A DNA stretch of 64,000 nt from Paenibacillus tuaregi. GTDB lineage: Bacteria > Bacillota > Bacilli > Paenibacillales > Paenibacillaceae. The DNA lies in contig NZ_LT575476.1 in assembly GCF_900086655.1 (NCBI RefSeq), positions 3,380,825 through 3,444,824 of the forward strand, read 5' to 3'. Both the position numbers and the translations under genes were made by a program. Shown piece by piece: positions 8,942 through 18,297 of the stretch; the stretch's first letter is position 1, and each line of letters starts with the position of its first letter. The notes under the pieces are model-generated. The model was not told where the DNA came from and ran no database searches. It worked only from the letters and a program-made list of their open reading frames with translations.

Positions 8942-9850
8942 CTATGAACTTAGCGCTCCCACTTCTCCGGGAGCCAGGTCAAATCTTTTGCGGTATCCGC
9001 ACTTGCGGCACAGCTCTTCCACCACTTCGCGCCGGGAGAAGCCGTCATACATGTTATTGGCTCTCTCACCCTCAATAATTTCAGAGAAGGGCTTCTGATG
9101 AATATTCCCCAGCTTGATTACTCCCTCACCGTCCAGGCAGCACGGAATCACAGTGCCATCGATCAGAACGCCCGCCTGGTTCCGAAGACCATGGCAAAAG
9201 CCCGGACCGTGATCCTCTTCCTCCTTCAGGTCAGGCCACTTGAACTCATAATCCTGATTCAAATAGATTCTGTCGGCAATTTTAACCCCGCTGCCAGGGC
9301 TCACCTTCTCCACAATTTTGAAATCCAGGTTGAATTCCCGCTCAATATACTCAAGCGTCTCCCGGTTGCGGCTCCGCTGAAGATTCGTAATGTTATCCTC
9401 ATTCAGATTCCACAGCCGGAGCGAGATAATGATATTCGACTGCGCCACGGCCTCTTTCACAAAATTCAGAACACTCATAATATAGCCGTCGCGGTCGGTT
9501 GAGCCTTCATGGCCGTCAAAGCTGTGAAGGGAGAAGTTCATCTGCCGGAGAGCCGGCTTGCCAAGCAGCTTATGGCGGTTCTTGTTGATCAAGGTACCGT
9601 TCGTTGTAATATTGACCTTGAACCCTTTCTCATGGGCAATATCAAGCATCTCGTCAATCTTCGGATGAAGCAGCGGCTCACCTTTAACATGGAAATAAAT
9701 ATAATCCGTATGCGGCTTAATTTCATCCAGTGTCTTCTTGAAATCTTCCAATTTCAGAAAACCGGCCTGCCTTTTCGTCGGTGGACAGAAGGTGCAGGCC
9801 AGGTTGCAAATACTTGTTGTTTCAATATAGAACTTTTTGAATTTTTTCAT
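8942..9850 (-). CDS. Radical SAM/SPASM domain protein
   Basis: A 302-residue radical S-adenosylmethionine enzyme. The 4Fe-4S motif CNLACTFC (CxxxCxxC) starts at about residue 15. YFHVKGEPLLHP and NITTNGTLI are the usual SAM-binding strands. The C-terminal cysteines in GVLIDGTVIPCCLDG and ELCRKCGYRKR form a SPASM-like auxiliary cluster region. Such proteins modify peptides or carbohydrates, but no precursor peptide is visible nearby, so the substrate is open. GGAG is 7 nt before the ATG. It is monocistronic. Confidence 0.88.
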   Translation of the reverse strand: MKKFKKFYIETTSICNLACTFCPPTKRQAGFLKLEDFKKTLDEIKPHTDYIYFHVKGEPLLHPKIDEMLDIAHEKGFKVNITTNGTLINKNRHKLLGKPALRQMNFSLHSFDGHEGSTDRDGYIMSVLNFVKEAVAQSNIIISLRLWNLNEDNITNLQRSRNRETLEYIEREFNLDFKIVEKVSPGSGVKIADRIYLNQDYEFKWPDLKEEEDHGPGFCHGLRNQAGVLIDGTVIPCCLDGEGVIKLGNIHQKPFSEIIEGERANNMYDGFSRREVVEELCRKCGYRKRFDLAPGEVGALSS

Positions 9851-9976
9851 AGCTGAACTCCAATTCTCTACGGGTGTCTATCATATATAGATCATGTCTC
9901 TATCGCTATGAAGAATACTATCGCAGTTTACGGAAGTCTGCAAGCCATGCTCTTGTGTGCGTATTCCCGAGAAAGG

Positions 9977-10627
9977 TTAGGGACGCTTCTTGCCCCTGCG
10001 CTCCAGGTAGCCCTGGTAATACCAAATGAAAATAGCCAATAAAGCGCCGGTGAGCAGATAACCACCAAGGACATCACTCGGGTAATGAACACCCAGATAG
10101 ATTCGGCTGATCCCGATTCCAATTATGAAGACCAGACTGATCAGGATGATAAGAATCCGCCCAATCAGCTTGGGGGCATGCTTCCACAGCAGGAAAGCAA
10201 GCCCCCCATACAAGGCTATCGTTGCCATGGCATGGCCGCTCGGGAAGCTGAACCCGTTCGCTTCCGCAATCCGGTGCAGTGTGGGTCTGTCTCTTCTAAA
10301 GATTGCTTTAATAATCGAGTTGATTAAGGACGAGCTGATGGCCAACGCAGCAAGAAAAACAAGTTCACTTCGGTGCCTCAGCACAAAATATAAAATGACG
10401 ATAGCGGCAAGCGTTATTACCGCAACCGGGATGCCTGAACCGATCCAGCTGAAAGATTTCATTACCACGGTTAGCCCAGGAGATTCCATACCCTGAACCC
10501 AACCAATCACCTTATCATCAAACACATGGATCTGATGATCACTGATCCAGTAGGCAATAAGCACAAATCCAACCATACACAGCAGCCCCGCTGCGAAAGC
10601 CGATGTAAACCACCTTTTTCCTGACAT
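9977..10627 (-). CDS. PAP2-family membrane phosphatase
   Basis: A 216-residue membrane protein with six hydrophobic segments and the three phosphatase motifs: KAIFRRDRPTLHR (KxxxxxxRP), FPSGHAMATIA (PSGH) and SRIYLGVHYPSDVLGGY (SRxxxxxHxxxD). It probably dephosphorylates undecaprenyl pyrophosphate or another lipid phosphate on the outer face of the membrane. It lies 40 nt downstream of the polysaccharide deacetylase gene on the same strand and is likely co-transcribed, which suggests an envelope role. Confidence 0.88.
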   Translation of the reverse strand: MSGKRWFTSAFAAGLLCMVGFVLIAYWISDHQIHVFDDKVIGWVQGMESPGLTVVMKSFSWIGSGIPVAVITLAAIVILYFVLRHRSELVFLAALAISSSLINSIIKAIFRRDRPTLHRIAEANGFSFPSGHAMATIALYGGLAFLLWKHAPKLIGRILIILISLVFIIGIGISRIYLGVHYPSDVLGGYLLTGALLAIFIWYYQGYLERRGKKRP

Positions 10628-10667
10628 AAGAACTATCCTACCTCTTCTTTGTTATTCACTGTTCTCT

Positions 10668-11465
10668 TTACTTGTTCTCTCCGGCAATTAACTCAGAAAC
10701 TGTGACCATAGTATAGCCTTGTTCCTTAAGCCATTTGATCTCTTCGGGAAGCGCCTTTACCGTGCTCCGGACCTTCTTGCCGCCAAAGCTGTGCTGCAAA
10801 ATAATGCCGCCGGGTCCGACCTCCTTCTTGAGGTTGGCCAGAATGGTGGCCGGGGTTACCGCCTTCCAATCGCGGGTATCTACAGACCAGTTGATCAGCA
10901 GCATCTTATTCTCCTCAAGCACCTTTTTAACCTCATCAGATGCATTGCCATAAGGGGAACGGAACAATACCGGGGTATGACCCGTCAGTTCCTTAATCTT
11001 CTCATTGTTACCCTCGATTTCTTCTTTTATTTCTTCCGGACTCATTTTATTAAGATTAGGATGATTAATCGTATGATTCCCAATTTCATGTCCTTCATCA
11101 TAAATCCGCCGTACCATATCCGGATCTTTATGGATCTGCCGGCCAACAAGGAAGAACGTTGCTTTTACATCATTTTCTTTAAGAATGTCCAGAATTTGAG
11201 GCGTATACCGGCTGTCGGGACCATCGTCAAAAGTTAAAGCAACTTTCTTGCTCTCCATCTTAACATCATAAATCTCACGGAACTTAAACTTCTCCTGAAC
11301 AGGCTCCTGTGGCTTCTGTGCCGGCTTCTTTACCACCACCGTCTTGCTCGCCTCATTCTTGGCCGCCTCTCTCTGGAGAACAGCGATATGATTGATGATG
11401 GACAACAGGATAATGATACTTCCAATAATCAGAATATAATGATATCTCTTTAAATTCATCCCCAT
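10668..11465 (-). CDS. Polysaccharide deacetylase (NodB homology domain)
   Basis: About 265 residues. An N-terminal membrane anchor (HYILIIGSIIILLSI) is followed by a Lys/Pro-rich linker and a carbohydrate esterase family 4 domain. All catalytic motifs are visible: TFDDGPD, the metal-binding GHEIGNHTINHPN, FRSPYG, DTRDW and ILQHSFGG. It probably deacetylates peptidoglycan or another surface glycan outside the membrane. AGGAG precedes the ATG at 11465 (a second ATG follows two codons later); a longer reading from 11570 would run through a terminator hairpin and is unlikely. Expression may be attenuated in the leader. Confidence 0.88.
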   Translation of the reverse strand: MGMNLKRYHYILIIGSIIILLSIINHIAVLQREAAKNEASKTVVVKKPAQKPQEPVQEKFKFREIYDVKMESKKVALTFDDGPDSRYTPQILDILKENDVKATFFLVGRQIHKDPDMVRRIYDEGHEIGNHTINHPNLNKMSPEEIKEEIEGNNEKIKELTGHTPVLFRSPYGNASDEVKKVLEENKMLLINWSVDTRDWKAVTPATILANLKKEVGPGGIILQHSFGGKKVRSTVKALPEEIKWLKEQGYTMVTVSELIAGENK

Positions 11466-11518
11466 GAATCTCCTATCTCTTAGTTTGTTCCCAAGCTCTC
11501 CCGCTGCATATGCCCCAC

Positions 11519-11562
11519 TAAAACAAAACACCCCGCCGGAGCCAAAAACAGCCGGCAGGGTG
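11519..11562 (-). terminator. Terminator-like hairpin in the leader of the deacetylase gene
   Basis: On the minus strand CACCCTGCCGG (11562-11552) pairs with CCGGCGGGGTG (11539-11529) with one G-U pair, then TTTTGTTTT. No minus-strand gene lies upstream, so the hairpin sits between the deacetylase promoter and its start codon, as an attenuator would. A small overlapping GCAGG/CCTGC stem just upstream could compete with it. Confidence 0.65.
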
Positions 11563-11588
11563 CCCTGCATGAACCAGCAATATATCCC

Positions 11589-11618
11589 ATTATATCTTAT
11601 CTAGCCGTGAAGAGTTAA
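11589..11618 (-). promoter_or_regulatory. Probable promoter of the deacetylase leader
   Basis: Minus strand TTAACT (11618-11613), an 18-nt spacer and a perfect TATAAT (11594-11589). Transcription would start near 11582, about 117 nt before the deacetylase ATG and upstream of the terminator-like hairpin. Confidence 0.5.
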
Positions 11619-11701
11619 ACAAAAAGGTAACAATTCACAAAAGATGCCATGAACCATCTGGTTTATTTAACAAAACATGACTTAAATCACATCATTCTCA
11701 G

Positions 11702-11708
11702 CATAATA
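11702..11708 (+). promoter_or_regulatory. Possible sigma-G-type -10 element before the ger operon
   Basis: CATAATA matches the forespore sigma-G -10 consensus and lies 53 nt before the germination operon. The -35 is weak (a TGACTT-like hexamer 18 nt upstream). The assignment rests mainly on the gene context. Confidence 0.3.
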
Positions 11709-11760
11709 CAGAAATACCCTGCATCAGCTCCACAACAGGATGGAAAGAAGGTTGCCATAA

Positions 11761-12858
11761 ATGAACGCCTATAAACCCTCCGTTTTGCAAGCCAGCATGA
11801 TGCTCATGCTTGCGGTAGGACTAAGCAATCATGTATTTATTATCCCTGCCTTGTTAAGCTCAGCCAAGAGAGATGCCTGGATCTCTGTCTTACTGTCCGC
11901 CGTGCCCCTCTTCGTAATTTCGCTGCTCCTGTTTGCCATTTCGCACCTCACCCGGGGACATACTATATCTGAATGGATTGACAACCATCTTGGCCGTCTG
12001 CCTGGGTATCTATTCAAGTGCCTAATCATGCTATTTTTCTTTGGTGTGGCATTTTGCACGCTGTTTGAAACCGTAATGTGGACTAAAATAACGTTTCTGC
12101 CGCTTACTCCAAAAATATTTACCGTGAGCTGCCTGGTTGTCCTGTGTTACTTTGGCGCAATCAAGGGAATTAAAGCGCTAGGACTCGCTTCCGGAATACT
12201 CCTTCCCTTTGTAGTGATTCTCGGGTTCTATGTTGCGATGGCCAACCTCCAATTAAAGGACTATCACCAACTCTTCCCTATGCTGGAGAACGGATGGCCA
12301 CCAGTGTTGAAAGGTATAATTTACGCGAATTCCGGTTCCTTCGAAATTTTCTTTCTGTTGTTTATTCAACCGGAGCTTAGGTCCGCCTTCAAGAGGAAGC
12401 AGCTCCTGATTCTAAGCTTAATTGTGGTCGGACTGACCCTCGGCCCTTTGACGGGCGCCATTGTCGAATTTAATCCTTATGAGGCGCAGATGCTCAGATA
12501 CCCCGCATATGAGGAGTGGCGGATTGTCCGTCTGGGCAAGTATATCTCTCAGACAGACTTTTTCTCCATCTACCAATGGCTGTCAGGAGCGTTTATCCGA
12601 ATCTCTCTAGCCATGTATGCTGCACTTAATGTATGGAATATTAAGAGCAGACCGTTAAAGGTCAGACTTTGGGCAGTGATGGCAGGAGGATTGATTCTAC
12701 TGGGCATTATGCCCATCAGTGATGTTAATTTCAATCACCTAATGTTTAGCTTGGTGTTTCCGTTTAATACCGTTTTTATTGCCAGTATAACTCTCATTCT
12801 TTGGATTGTGGTACGAGTAGGGAGCCGCAAAAAGGAGGAGCCTCATGCGTCAAGCTGA
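11761..12858 (+). CDS. Spore germinant receptor subunit B (GerAB/GerKB permease-like)
   Basis: A 365-residue, ten-helix amino-acid-permease-like protein of the endospore germination permease family. Characteristic stretches are QASMMLMLAVGLSNHVF at the start and FPMLENGWPPVLKG near residue 170. GerB subunits sit in the spore inner membrane and form the germinant-binding part of the receptor. AGAAGG lies 9 nt before the ATG. The stop overlaps the next gene by 14 nt. This is the first gene of a B-A-C operon. Confidence 0.92.
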   Translation: MNAYKPSVLQASMMLMLAVGLSNHVFIIPALLSSAKRDAWISVLLSAVPLFVISLLLFAISHLTRGHTISEWIDNHLGRLPGYLFKCLIMLFFFGVAFCTLFETVMWTKITFLPLTPKIFTVSCLVVLCYFGAIKGIKALGLASGILLPFVVILGFYVAMANLQLKDYHQLFPMLENGWPPVLKGIIYANSGSFEIFFLLFIQPELRSAFKRKQLLILSLIVVGLTLGPLTGAIVEFNPYEAQMLRYPAYEEWRIVRLGKYISQTDFFSIYQWLSGAFIRISLAMYAALNVWNIKSRPLKVRLWAVMAGGLILLGIMPISDVNFNHLMFSLVFPFNTVFIASITLILWIVVRVGSRKKEEPHASS

Positions 12859-14329
12859 AACTGTTCCCAGCATGGAGAACATGAATGAACAATTCCTGAC
12901 AGACTATTTCCGCAACAATGCCGATGTGGTCTTTCACCGGTTCCATGTCAGCAGCGAGTCGGACAGTCTGCAGCTTCTATTAATCTACAACGACGGACTT
13001 GCAGATATTAAGCAGCTGAACCAGTTTATTCTGCCCCGATTGGAGACGATGTTCACAGATAAACAGTTCCAAAGCCGGGAGTCTATCGAAGGAGGACACG
13101 CCCTGCCGCTCACCATTATAGGTGAAGATAATCTGCTCAATGAACTCACCCTTAAGATATTCAGCGGCAGTCTGGTGATCTATGCTGCCGGGCTCCAAGT
13201 ATTTCTGAGCATAGATATCGCCAACCCACCGGCTAGAACACCAGAAGAATCGGCAACAGAGGCCCCGATCCGCGGCCCTCGTGACGGGTTCACCGAAGAG
13301 TTGACTGTTAATACGGCATTGATCCGCAAACGCCTCCGCTCACCTTCTTTCTGTGTGGAGCAGTTTGTAATTGAGGGCCGGGGACATACGAGCATCGCAC
13401 TCTTCTATGTGGATGACATAATTAATCCGGCTATTGTTGATGAGGTCCGGGGCATACTCCAGAGTATCGATACGGATGCTATTATTGGAACTGCATATAT
13501 CGAGGATATTCTAAAGAACAATAAATATACTGTGTTTCCTTTGGCTGACTATACAGGAAGACCTGATTATGTGGTAAATGCGCTTTTGAATGGCCGGTTT
13601 GCCGTCATGTTTCAAGGTTCACCCATGGCCCTTATCGCTCCTGTAAGTATATTGAATCTGTTAATATCCGCTGAGGATGCGAATACCCCTTCTCATATTG
13701 TGACCCTCGAGAGACTGCTGCGGTTTACTGGACTATTTATTGCCCTCTTCTTCCCGGGATTCTACCTGGCCTTGACCTGCTTCAACCTGGAACAGGTGCC
13801 GCTTCCACTTCTGGCCACCATCAACAACGTGCGGAACGGACTTCCATTATCCGTTACTATGGAGACGTTTATGATGCTCTTTCTGTTCGAGATATTCAGC
13901 GAAGCGGGCCGGCGTCTACCCAAGGCTGTTGGCCAGACCATTACCGTAGTGGGGGGGCTCATTATCGGAGATGCCGCCATCCGGGCAGGAATCACTTCTC
14001 CCACGATGATTGTTATGGTCGCAATCACGATCATCGCCACACATTCACTCGTCAACCAGATTTTAAGCGGGACTACTGCGATTATCCGGATTATGATTCT
14101 AATCCTCTCAGCATTATTTGGCATGTATGGATTCCTGATCGCAGTAATCGGCCTTGTACTGCACCTTGCTGGTCTGGAGAACTTTGGGGTTCCTTATTTA
14201 TCGTCGGTATCCCCGTTTAATAAGAGTGACTTCGTTCCGGCATTCTTCAGGAAGCCGGCCAGAGATATGAAGAAGCGGCCTGAGTATCTTCAAACTCAGG
14301 ATGATACAAGGAAGGAAGACCGCTCATGA
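12845..14329 (+). CDS. Spore germinant receptor subunit A (GerAA/GerKA)
   Basis: A 494-residue protein with a soluble N-terminal half and a C-terminal membrane half of about five helices. Family hallmarks are AYIEDILKNNKYTVFPLADYTGRPD, LLNGRFAVMFQGSPMALIAPV, and PFPVLLEV-like helices around GLPLSVTMETFMMLFLFEIFSEAG. GerA subunits assemble into the ion-conducting core of the receptor. AAGGAGG lies 6 nt before the ATG inside the end of gerB. The end overlaps the lipoprotein gene by 4 nt. Confidence 0.93.
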   Translation: MRQAETVPSMENMNEQFLTDYFRNNADVVFHRFHVSSESDSLQLLLIYNDGLADIKQLNQFILPRLETMFTDKQFQSRESIEGGHALPLTIIGEDNLLNELTLKIFSGSLVIYAAGLQVFLSIDIANPPARTPEESATEAPIRGPRDGFTEELTVNTALIRKRLRSPSFCVEQFVIEGRGHTSIALFYVDDIINPAIVDEVRGILQSIDTDAIIGTAYIEDILKNNKYTVFPLADYTGRPDYVVNALLNGRFAVMFQGSPMALIAPVSILNLLISAEDANTPSHIVTLERLLRFTGLFIALFFPGFYLALTCFNLEQVPLPLLATINNVRNGLPLSVTMETFMMLFLFEIFSEAGRRLPKAVGQTITVVGGLIIGDAAIRAGITSPTMIVMVAITIIATHSLVNQILSGTTAIIRIMILILSALFGMYGFLIAVIGLVLHLAGLENFGVPYLSSVSPFNKSDFVPAFFRKPARDMKKRPEYLQTQDDTRKEDRS

Positions 14330-15483
14330 AACTCAAAAAAGCTCTGATCCTGCTCCTTCTCCCCCTCCTCCTGGGGGGCTGCTGGGACAGCAAGGAGGTT
14401 CAAAGCATAAACTTTGTAACCGCGATGGGAATTGATTATGTCCATCACAACTACGTGGTATATGCGCAAATCTTGGACTTCGCCAATCTGTCCAAACAGG
14501 AAGGGCCATCCGATTCACCCCAGGAATCGGCTCTGGTCATAGGCAGGGGAGAAGGCAGCTCCATTCTGTCGGCCATTAATCAATTATATCCAACCTCCCA
14601 GCAGCAGACGCTCTGGACTCATGTGAAGGCCGTGGTCCTCTCCAAATCCGTGCTGGATACCAAGCTGTCCGAGGTATTTAACGGCCTGTTCCGCTCTGGA
14701 GAAATGCGTTATACGTCATGGGTATATGGCACAGATGAGGATATCAGCTCCATTCTTTCTTCCAAGACCCTGCTGAATCACTCTGCTCTCAGCACCAATC
14801 TGTTCGACCCTGTCCGGGGCTATTATCAGCTGTCTTATGTACCGCCGATCCGGGTCATTCACCTCATGAAGGGAATACGTGAGCCCGGATCCACAGTGCT
14901 GCTGCCTGCCATATCAAGCAGCAACAAGACCTGGACCATGAACAATAAGCTGCTTAGCCTCTCAAGCATGAACGGGCTATATGTCATATCCAAAGGGAAG
15001 AGTTGGGGCCGCGCCGAGGGAGAGCAGCTTGACGGAGCCCGGTATGTGAATTTCGACGGTTTCAAGCAGTTCCCACTTGAAATCAATGACCCGGTCCAAG
15101 GAAAGGCTGTCGTTTATTTAACAAAGCCTAAACCCAAGATTACCCTGGCTGAAAGCCGGGGAGTCATTCACACCTCCATCGAGCTCGGCATCACAGGGAA
15201 AATTAATGAGATTGACCACAACTCCGGCATTTCCAAGGAGAAGATTAAAGAGCTCAGCAGGAGCAAGATCAAACAGCAGATCATCCGGAACTTTGAGCTG
15301 TGCAAAGACAAAGACCTGGATCTGTATGGACTGGAGGAAATCCTGTACCGGAGGAACAATAAACTGTGGAAAAAGCTGCCCGGCCATGGGCAAAGACCGA
15401 TCATACGCCGGTTTGAACTTGATCAGGTGGCCGTGAACATCAATGTTGAGGATTCTAATAGCTACAATTTAAAACTATTTTGA
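14326..15483 (+). CDS. Spore germinant receptor lipoprotein subunit C (Ger(x)C)
   Basis: A 385-residue lipoprotein with the signal LILLLLPLLLGGC and the mature start CWDSKEVQ, the standard opening of GerAC/GerKC proteins. FVTAMGIDY follows, and the C-terminal domain contains the usual YRRNNKLWKKL region. It anchors to the outer leaflet of the spore inner membrane and is needed for receptor function. Coupled to gerA by an ATGA overlap. Together the three genes form one complete receptor; the germinant cannot be deduced. Confidence 0.93.
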   Translation: MKLKKALILLLLPLLLGGCWDSKEVQSINFVTAMGIDYVHHNYVVYAQILDFANLSKQEGPSDSPQESALVIGRGEGSSILSAINQLYPTSQQQTLWTHVKAVVLSKSVLDTKLSEVFNGLFRSGEMRYTSWVYGTDEDISSILSSKTLLNHSALSTNLFDPVRGYYQLSYVPPIRVIHLMKGIREPGSTVLLPAISSSNKTWTMNNKLLSLSSMNGLYVISKGKSWGRAEGEQLDGARYVNFDGFKQFPLEINDPVQGKAVVYLTKPKPKITLAESRGVIHTSIELGITGKINEIDHNSGISKEKIKELSRSKIKQQIIRNFELCKDKDLDLYGLEEILYRRNNKLWKKLPGHGQRPIIRRFELDQVAVNINVEDSNSYNLKLF

Positions 15484-15533
15484 ATATTCAAATACGTTCT
15501 CCCGGCTGTCACCGTCGCAGAGCATCTAAAAGA

Positions 15534-15597
15534 AATAGGCCAACCCGTAATATGGTTGACCTAATAATACGAAGGGCGGTCATTAGGACGGCCCTTT
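15534..15597. terminator. Two hairpins between the ger operon and gnd
   Basis: TAGGCCAACC/GGTTGACCTA (15534-15561) and AAGGGCGGTC/GACGGCCCTT (15572-15597) form successive stem-loops between converging genes. The poly-T run expected for plus-strand termination (TTATTTTTTTT) falls in the first codons of the gnd end at 15608-15620. They probably terminate both operons. Confidence 0.6.
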
Positions 15598-15608
15598 ATG
15601 AAATAGAG

Positions 15609-16502
15609 TTATTTTTTTTCTACAGCATGTCCACCGAACTCATTACGAAGCGCGGCAACGACTTTACCTGTAAACGTATCGTTGTCCATGGAACGGTAAC
15701 GCATCAGCAAGGACATGGCGATAACCGGAGTTGCAGTCTGAAGGTCCATAGCTTCCTCCACAGTCCATTTGCCCTCGCCGGAAGAATGCATAACCCCTTT
15801 GATACCCTCAAGCTTGCTGTCCTTCGAGAACGCATTCTCAGTCAACTCCATCAGCCAGGAGCGGATAACCGAACCATTGTTCCAAACCTTGGCTACCTTC
15901 TCATAATCAAAGTCGAAAGAGCTCTTCTCCAGCACCTCAAAGCCCTCACCAATCGCAGCCATCATTCCGTACTCAATGCCGTTATGGACCATCTTCAGAT
16001 AGTGGCCGCTGCCTGATGGACCCGCGTAAAGATATCCATTCTCCACCGCTGTATCCCGGAAGACAGGTTCAACGATACTCCAGGCTTTCGCATCGCCACC
16101 GATCATATAACATGCGCCGTTGCGGGCGCCTTCCATACCGCCTGAGGTTCCTGCATCCATATAGTAGATGCCGGATGTTTTCAAATCCTCTGCACGGCGA
16201 ATCGATTCCTTGTAGTGGGAGTTGCCCGCTTCAATTACAATATCGCCTTCGCTGAGAAGGGGTTTAACATCACTTAGAACCGAATCCACCACACCATGGG
16301 GAACCATGATCCAGAGCACCCGGGGAGCTGGAAGCGACTGAACAAGCTCATTCAGATTAGCATAACCTTCAGCTCCGTATTCTTTCATTTCAGCTACCGC
16401 TGCCGCGTTCAAGTCGAACGCCGCAACCTCGTGTTTGTGATCGATAAGGTTTTTACCCAGATTAAGTCCCATTTTGCCTAGTCCAATAAGACCGATTTTC
16501 AT
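15609..16502 (-). CDS. gnd: 6-phosphogluconate dehydrogenase, decarboxylating (short NAD-type)
   Basis: A 297-residue enzyme, the short bacterial form like B. subtilis YqeC/GntZ-type proteins rather than the 470-residue enzyme. The N-terminal GLIGLGKMGLNLGKNL is the dinucleotide fold; the substrate-loop MDAGTSGGMEGARNG and the catalytic KMVHNGIEYGMM are intact. It oxidises 6-phosphogluconate to ribulose 5-phosphate. AGGAGG lies 8 nt before the ATG. It lies 39 nt behind zwf in the same direction, giving both oxidative pentose-phosphate dehydrogenases in one operon. Confidence 0.93.
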   Translation of the reverse strand: MKIGLIGLGKMGLNLGKNLIDHKHEVAAFDLNAAAVAEMKEYGAEGYANLNELVQSLPAPRVLWIMVPHGVVDSVLSDVKPLLSEGDIVIEAGNSHYKESIRRAEDLKTSGIYYMDAGTSGGMEGARNGACYMIGGDAKAWSIVEPVFRDTAVENGYLYAGPSGSGHYLKMVHNGIEYGMMAAIGEGFEVLEKSSFDFDYEKVAKVWNNGSVIRSWLMELTENAFSKDSKLEGIKGVMHSSGEGKWTVEEAMDLQTATPVIAMSLLMRYRSMDNDTFTGKVVAALRNEFGGHAVEKK

Positions 16503-16541
16503 GTCATGTTCCTCCTGAAATGTTTGTTATATCTTTATCTA

Positions 16542-17993
16542 TTACCACCACTTGAATCCATCTTCAGCTAGCAGCTTATGGGCCGCCTCCGGTCCGTTCG
16601 TACCAGCAGGATACAGATGCAGTGGAATGATATCTTCTTCAAAAGCTTCCAGAACCGGCTGGATCCATTTCCAGCTGAGCTCCACTTCGTCCCAATGGGC
16701 GAAGAACGTGGAATCCCCGCGCATCGCGTCAAAGATCAGGTTCTCATAAGCCTCCGGCGCATCCTTGGAGCTTGAGGTAAAATGCATGTGCACAGGCTCA
16801 AGCTTGCCGCCGTTCTCGGCATTCTTCGTATTAAGCTGCAGCGTAATGCTCTCCGAAGGATTAATCTCAATCGTCAGCAGGTTTGGCGCTGTCTCTTCCC
16901 CGCTCTCAGAGGCAATCTTGAGCGGCTCTTTGAACTCAACCACAATACGTGTTGATTTCTCGTGGGTTCTTTTGCCCGTACGGATATAGAATGGAACCTC
17001 GCTCCAGAATGGGGTATCGATCCAAAGCCGCGCAGCCACGTAAGTATCATTGCGGGAACCCGGTTTGATTCCGTTCTCCTCCAGGTACCCGGGGAGGACC
17101 TGCTGATTCAATTCACCAGCGCTATATTGCCCACGAACCACCTGATTCATGACTTCTTCTTTCGGAATAGGACGAAGCGACTCCACAATGTTCCGCTTCT
17201 TCATCCGCACTTCATCCGGCGTGCTGCGCTTAGGCAAATGCATGGTAACCATCATCAAAATTTGAAGCATGTGATTCTGGAACATGTCCCGTATGGTGCC
17301 GGCCTGGTCGAAATAACCGGCCCGGTCTTCAACACCTACCAGCTCGTTAGCCGTAATCTGCACGTTCGCAATATACCGGTTTGTCCACAGTGCTTGCAGC
17401 ACCGGATTAGCAAATCCTAATACCTCTAAGTTCTGAACCATCGGCTTGCCGAGATAATGGTCGATACGGAAAATCTCATCTTCCGTAAATGCCTGGCTTA
17501 GACTGTCATGCAAAGCTCGTGCGGACTCCAGATCATGACCGAACGGCTTCTCAATAATGAGCCTTCTCCATCCTTTACCCGAACCAAGTCCGCTTTGATC
17601 TATGTTTTGTGCAATTGTCCCAAAGTATTCCGGGGATACCGAAAGATAAAACATGCGGTTTTCCGGAATTTCCAGCTCATTTTCACGTTCCTGTACAGCT
17701 TGTAACAGCCTGCTGTAGTCCTCAGACTTGTTCACGTCCAGAGAGCAATAGCGGAACGAACTCAAAAAAGCCTCCAAACGATCACCGATACCGAGTCGTC
17801 TGGAGAACTTATGGAGCGAATCCCTAACACTGGCCTGAAAGTCCTCCTTGGATATTTCTCTTCTTCCGAGTCCGAAGACTGAGAAACCTTCCGGCAGCTT
17901 ATTATCGATAAACAAATTGTAGAGCGCAGGGTAAATTTTTCTTTTAGCCAAATCCCCAGTGGCTCCAAATAACACAAATGTCATTGCATCCAC
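16542..17993 (-). CDS. zwf: Glucose-6-phosphate dehydrogenase
   Basis: A 483-residue enzyme of normal family length. The NADP-binding FGATGDLAKRK is at residues 8-18 and the active-site RIDHYLGKP near residue 178. It makes 6-phosphogluconolactone and NADPH, the first step of the oxidative pentose phosphate pathway. Translation starts at GTG 17993 with GGAGGG 6 nt upstream. It heads the zwf-gnd operon; no lactonase gene (pgl) is present here. Confidence 0.95.
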   Translation of the reverse strand: MDAMTFVLFGATGDLAKRKIYPALYNLFIDNKLPEGFSVFGLGRREISKEDFQASVRDSLHKFSRRLGIGDRLEAFLSSFRYCSLDVNKSEDYSRLLQAVQERENELEIPENRMFYLSVSPEYFGTIAQNIDQSGLGSGKGWRRLIIEKPFGHDLESARALHDSLSQAFTEDEIFRIDHYLGKPMVQNLEVLGFANPVLQALWTNRYIANVQITANELVGVEDRAGYFDQAGTIRDMFQNHMLQILMMVTMHLPKRSTPDEVRMKKRNIVESLRPIPKEEVMNQVVRGQYSAGELNQQVLPGYLEENGIKPGSRNDTYVAARLWIDTPFWSEVPFYIRTGKRTHEKSTRIVVEFKEPLKIASESGEETAPNLLTIEINPSESITLQLNTKNAENGGKLEPVHMHFTSSSKDAPEAYENLIFDAMRGDSTFFAHWDEVELSWKWIQPVLEAFEEDIIPLHLYPAGTNGPEAAHKLLAEDGFKWW

Positions 17994-18026
17994 AACTATC
18001 CCTCCAGATCATCTCTCTATAAAAAG

Positions 18027-18056
18027 TATATAAGGTTACATCTTGTTAGCGATCAA
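18027..18056 (-). promoter_or_regulatory. Possible zwf promoter
   Basis: Minus strand TTGATC (18056-18051), an 18-nt spacer and TATATA (18032-18027), about 34 nt before the GTG start. Hexamers match only in part. The rest of the ~300-bp gap to the next gene holds only this and the DHA2 terminator. Confidence 0.4.
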
Positions 18057-18155
18057 ACTCAACTTAGCTAGTTTACACCCGCCGAAAATAATCGTCAATA
18101 ACCCCAAAGGTCCTTCCCCGCTAAGATTTCATGAGGAAAAGGAACGATTTGGAAT

Positions 18156-18191
18156 AAAAAAAACTCCTCTTGCCTTATGACAAAAGGAGTG
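18156..18191 (-). terminator. Intrinsic terminator of the DHA2 transporter gene
   Basis: On the minus strand CTCCTTTTGTC pairs with GCAAGAGGAG, followed by eight T residues (plus-strand A run 18156-18163). It ends the DHA2 pump transcript before zwf. Confidence 0.85.
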
Positions 18192-18297
18192 TAAGCGTTA
18201 AATTGATATTATCAAATTGAAATAAAAAATTTCTAAATTCAATGACATTTATCACATTCGTTCACGACTATTCCGTGACTTATGTTTCCATAAAACG

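Noticed and set aside
10668..11570. Longer deacetylase frame starting at 11570
   Set aside because: It would translate through the terminator hairpin and has no ribosome binding site; AGGAG precedes the ATG at 11465.
15480..16016. 178-codon plus-strand frame opposite gnd
   Set aside because: It is antisense to the clearly conserved gnd gene and starts in the terminator region.
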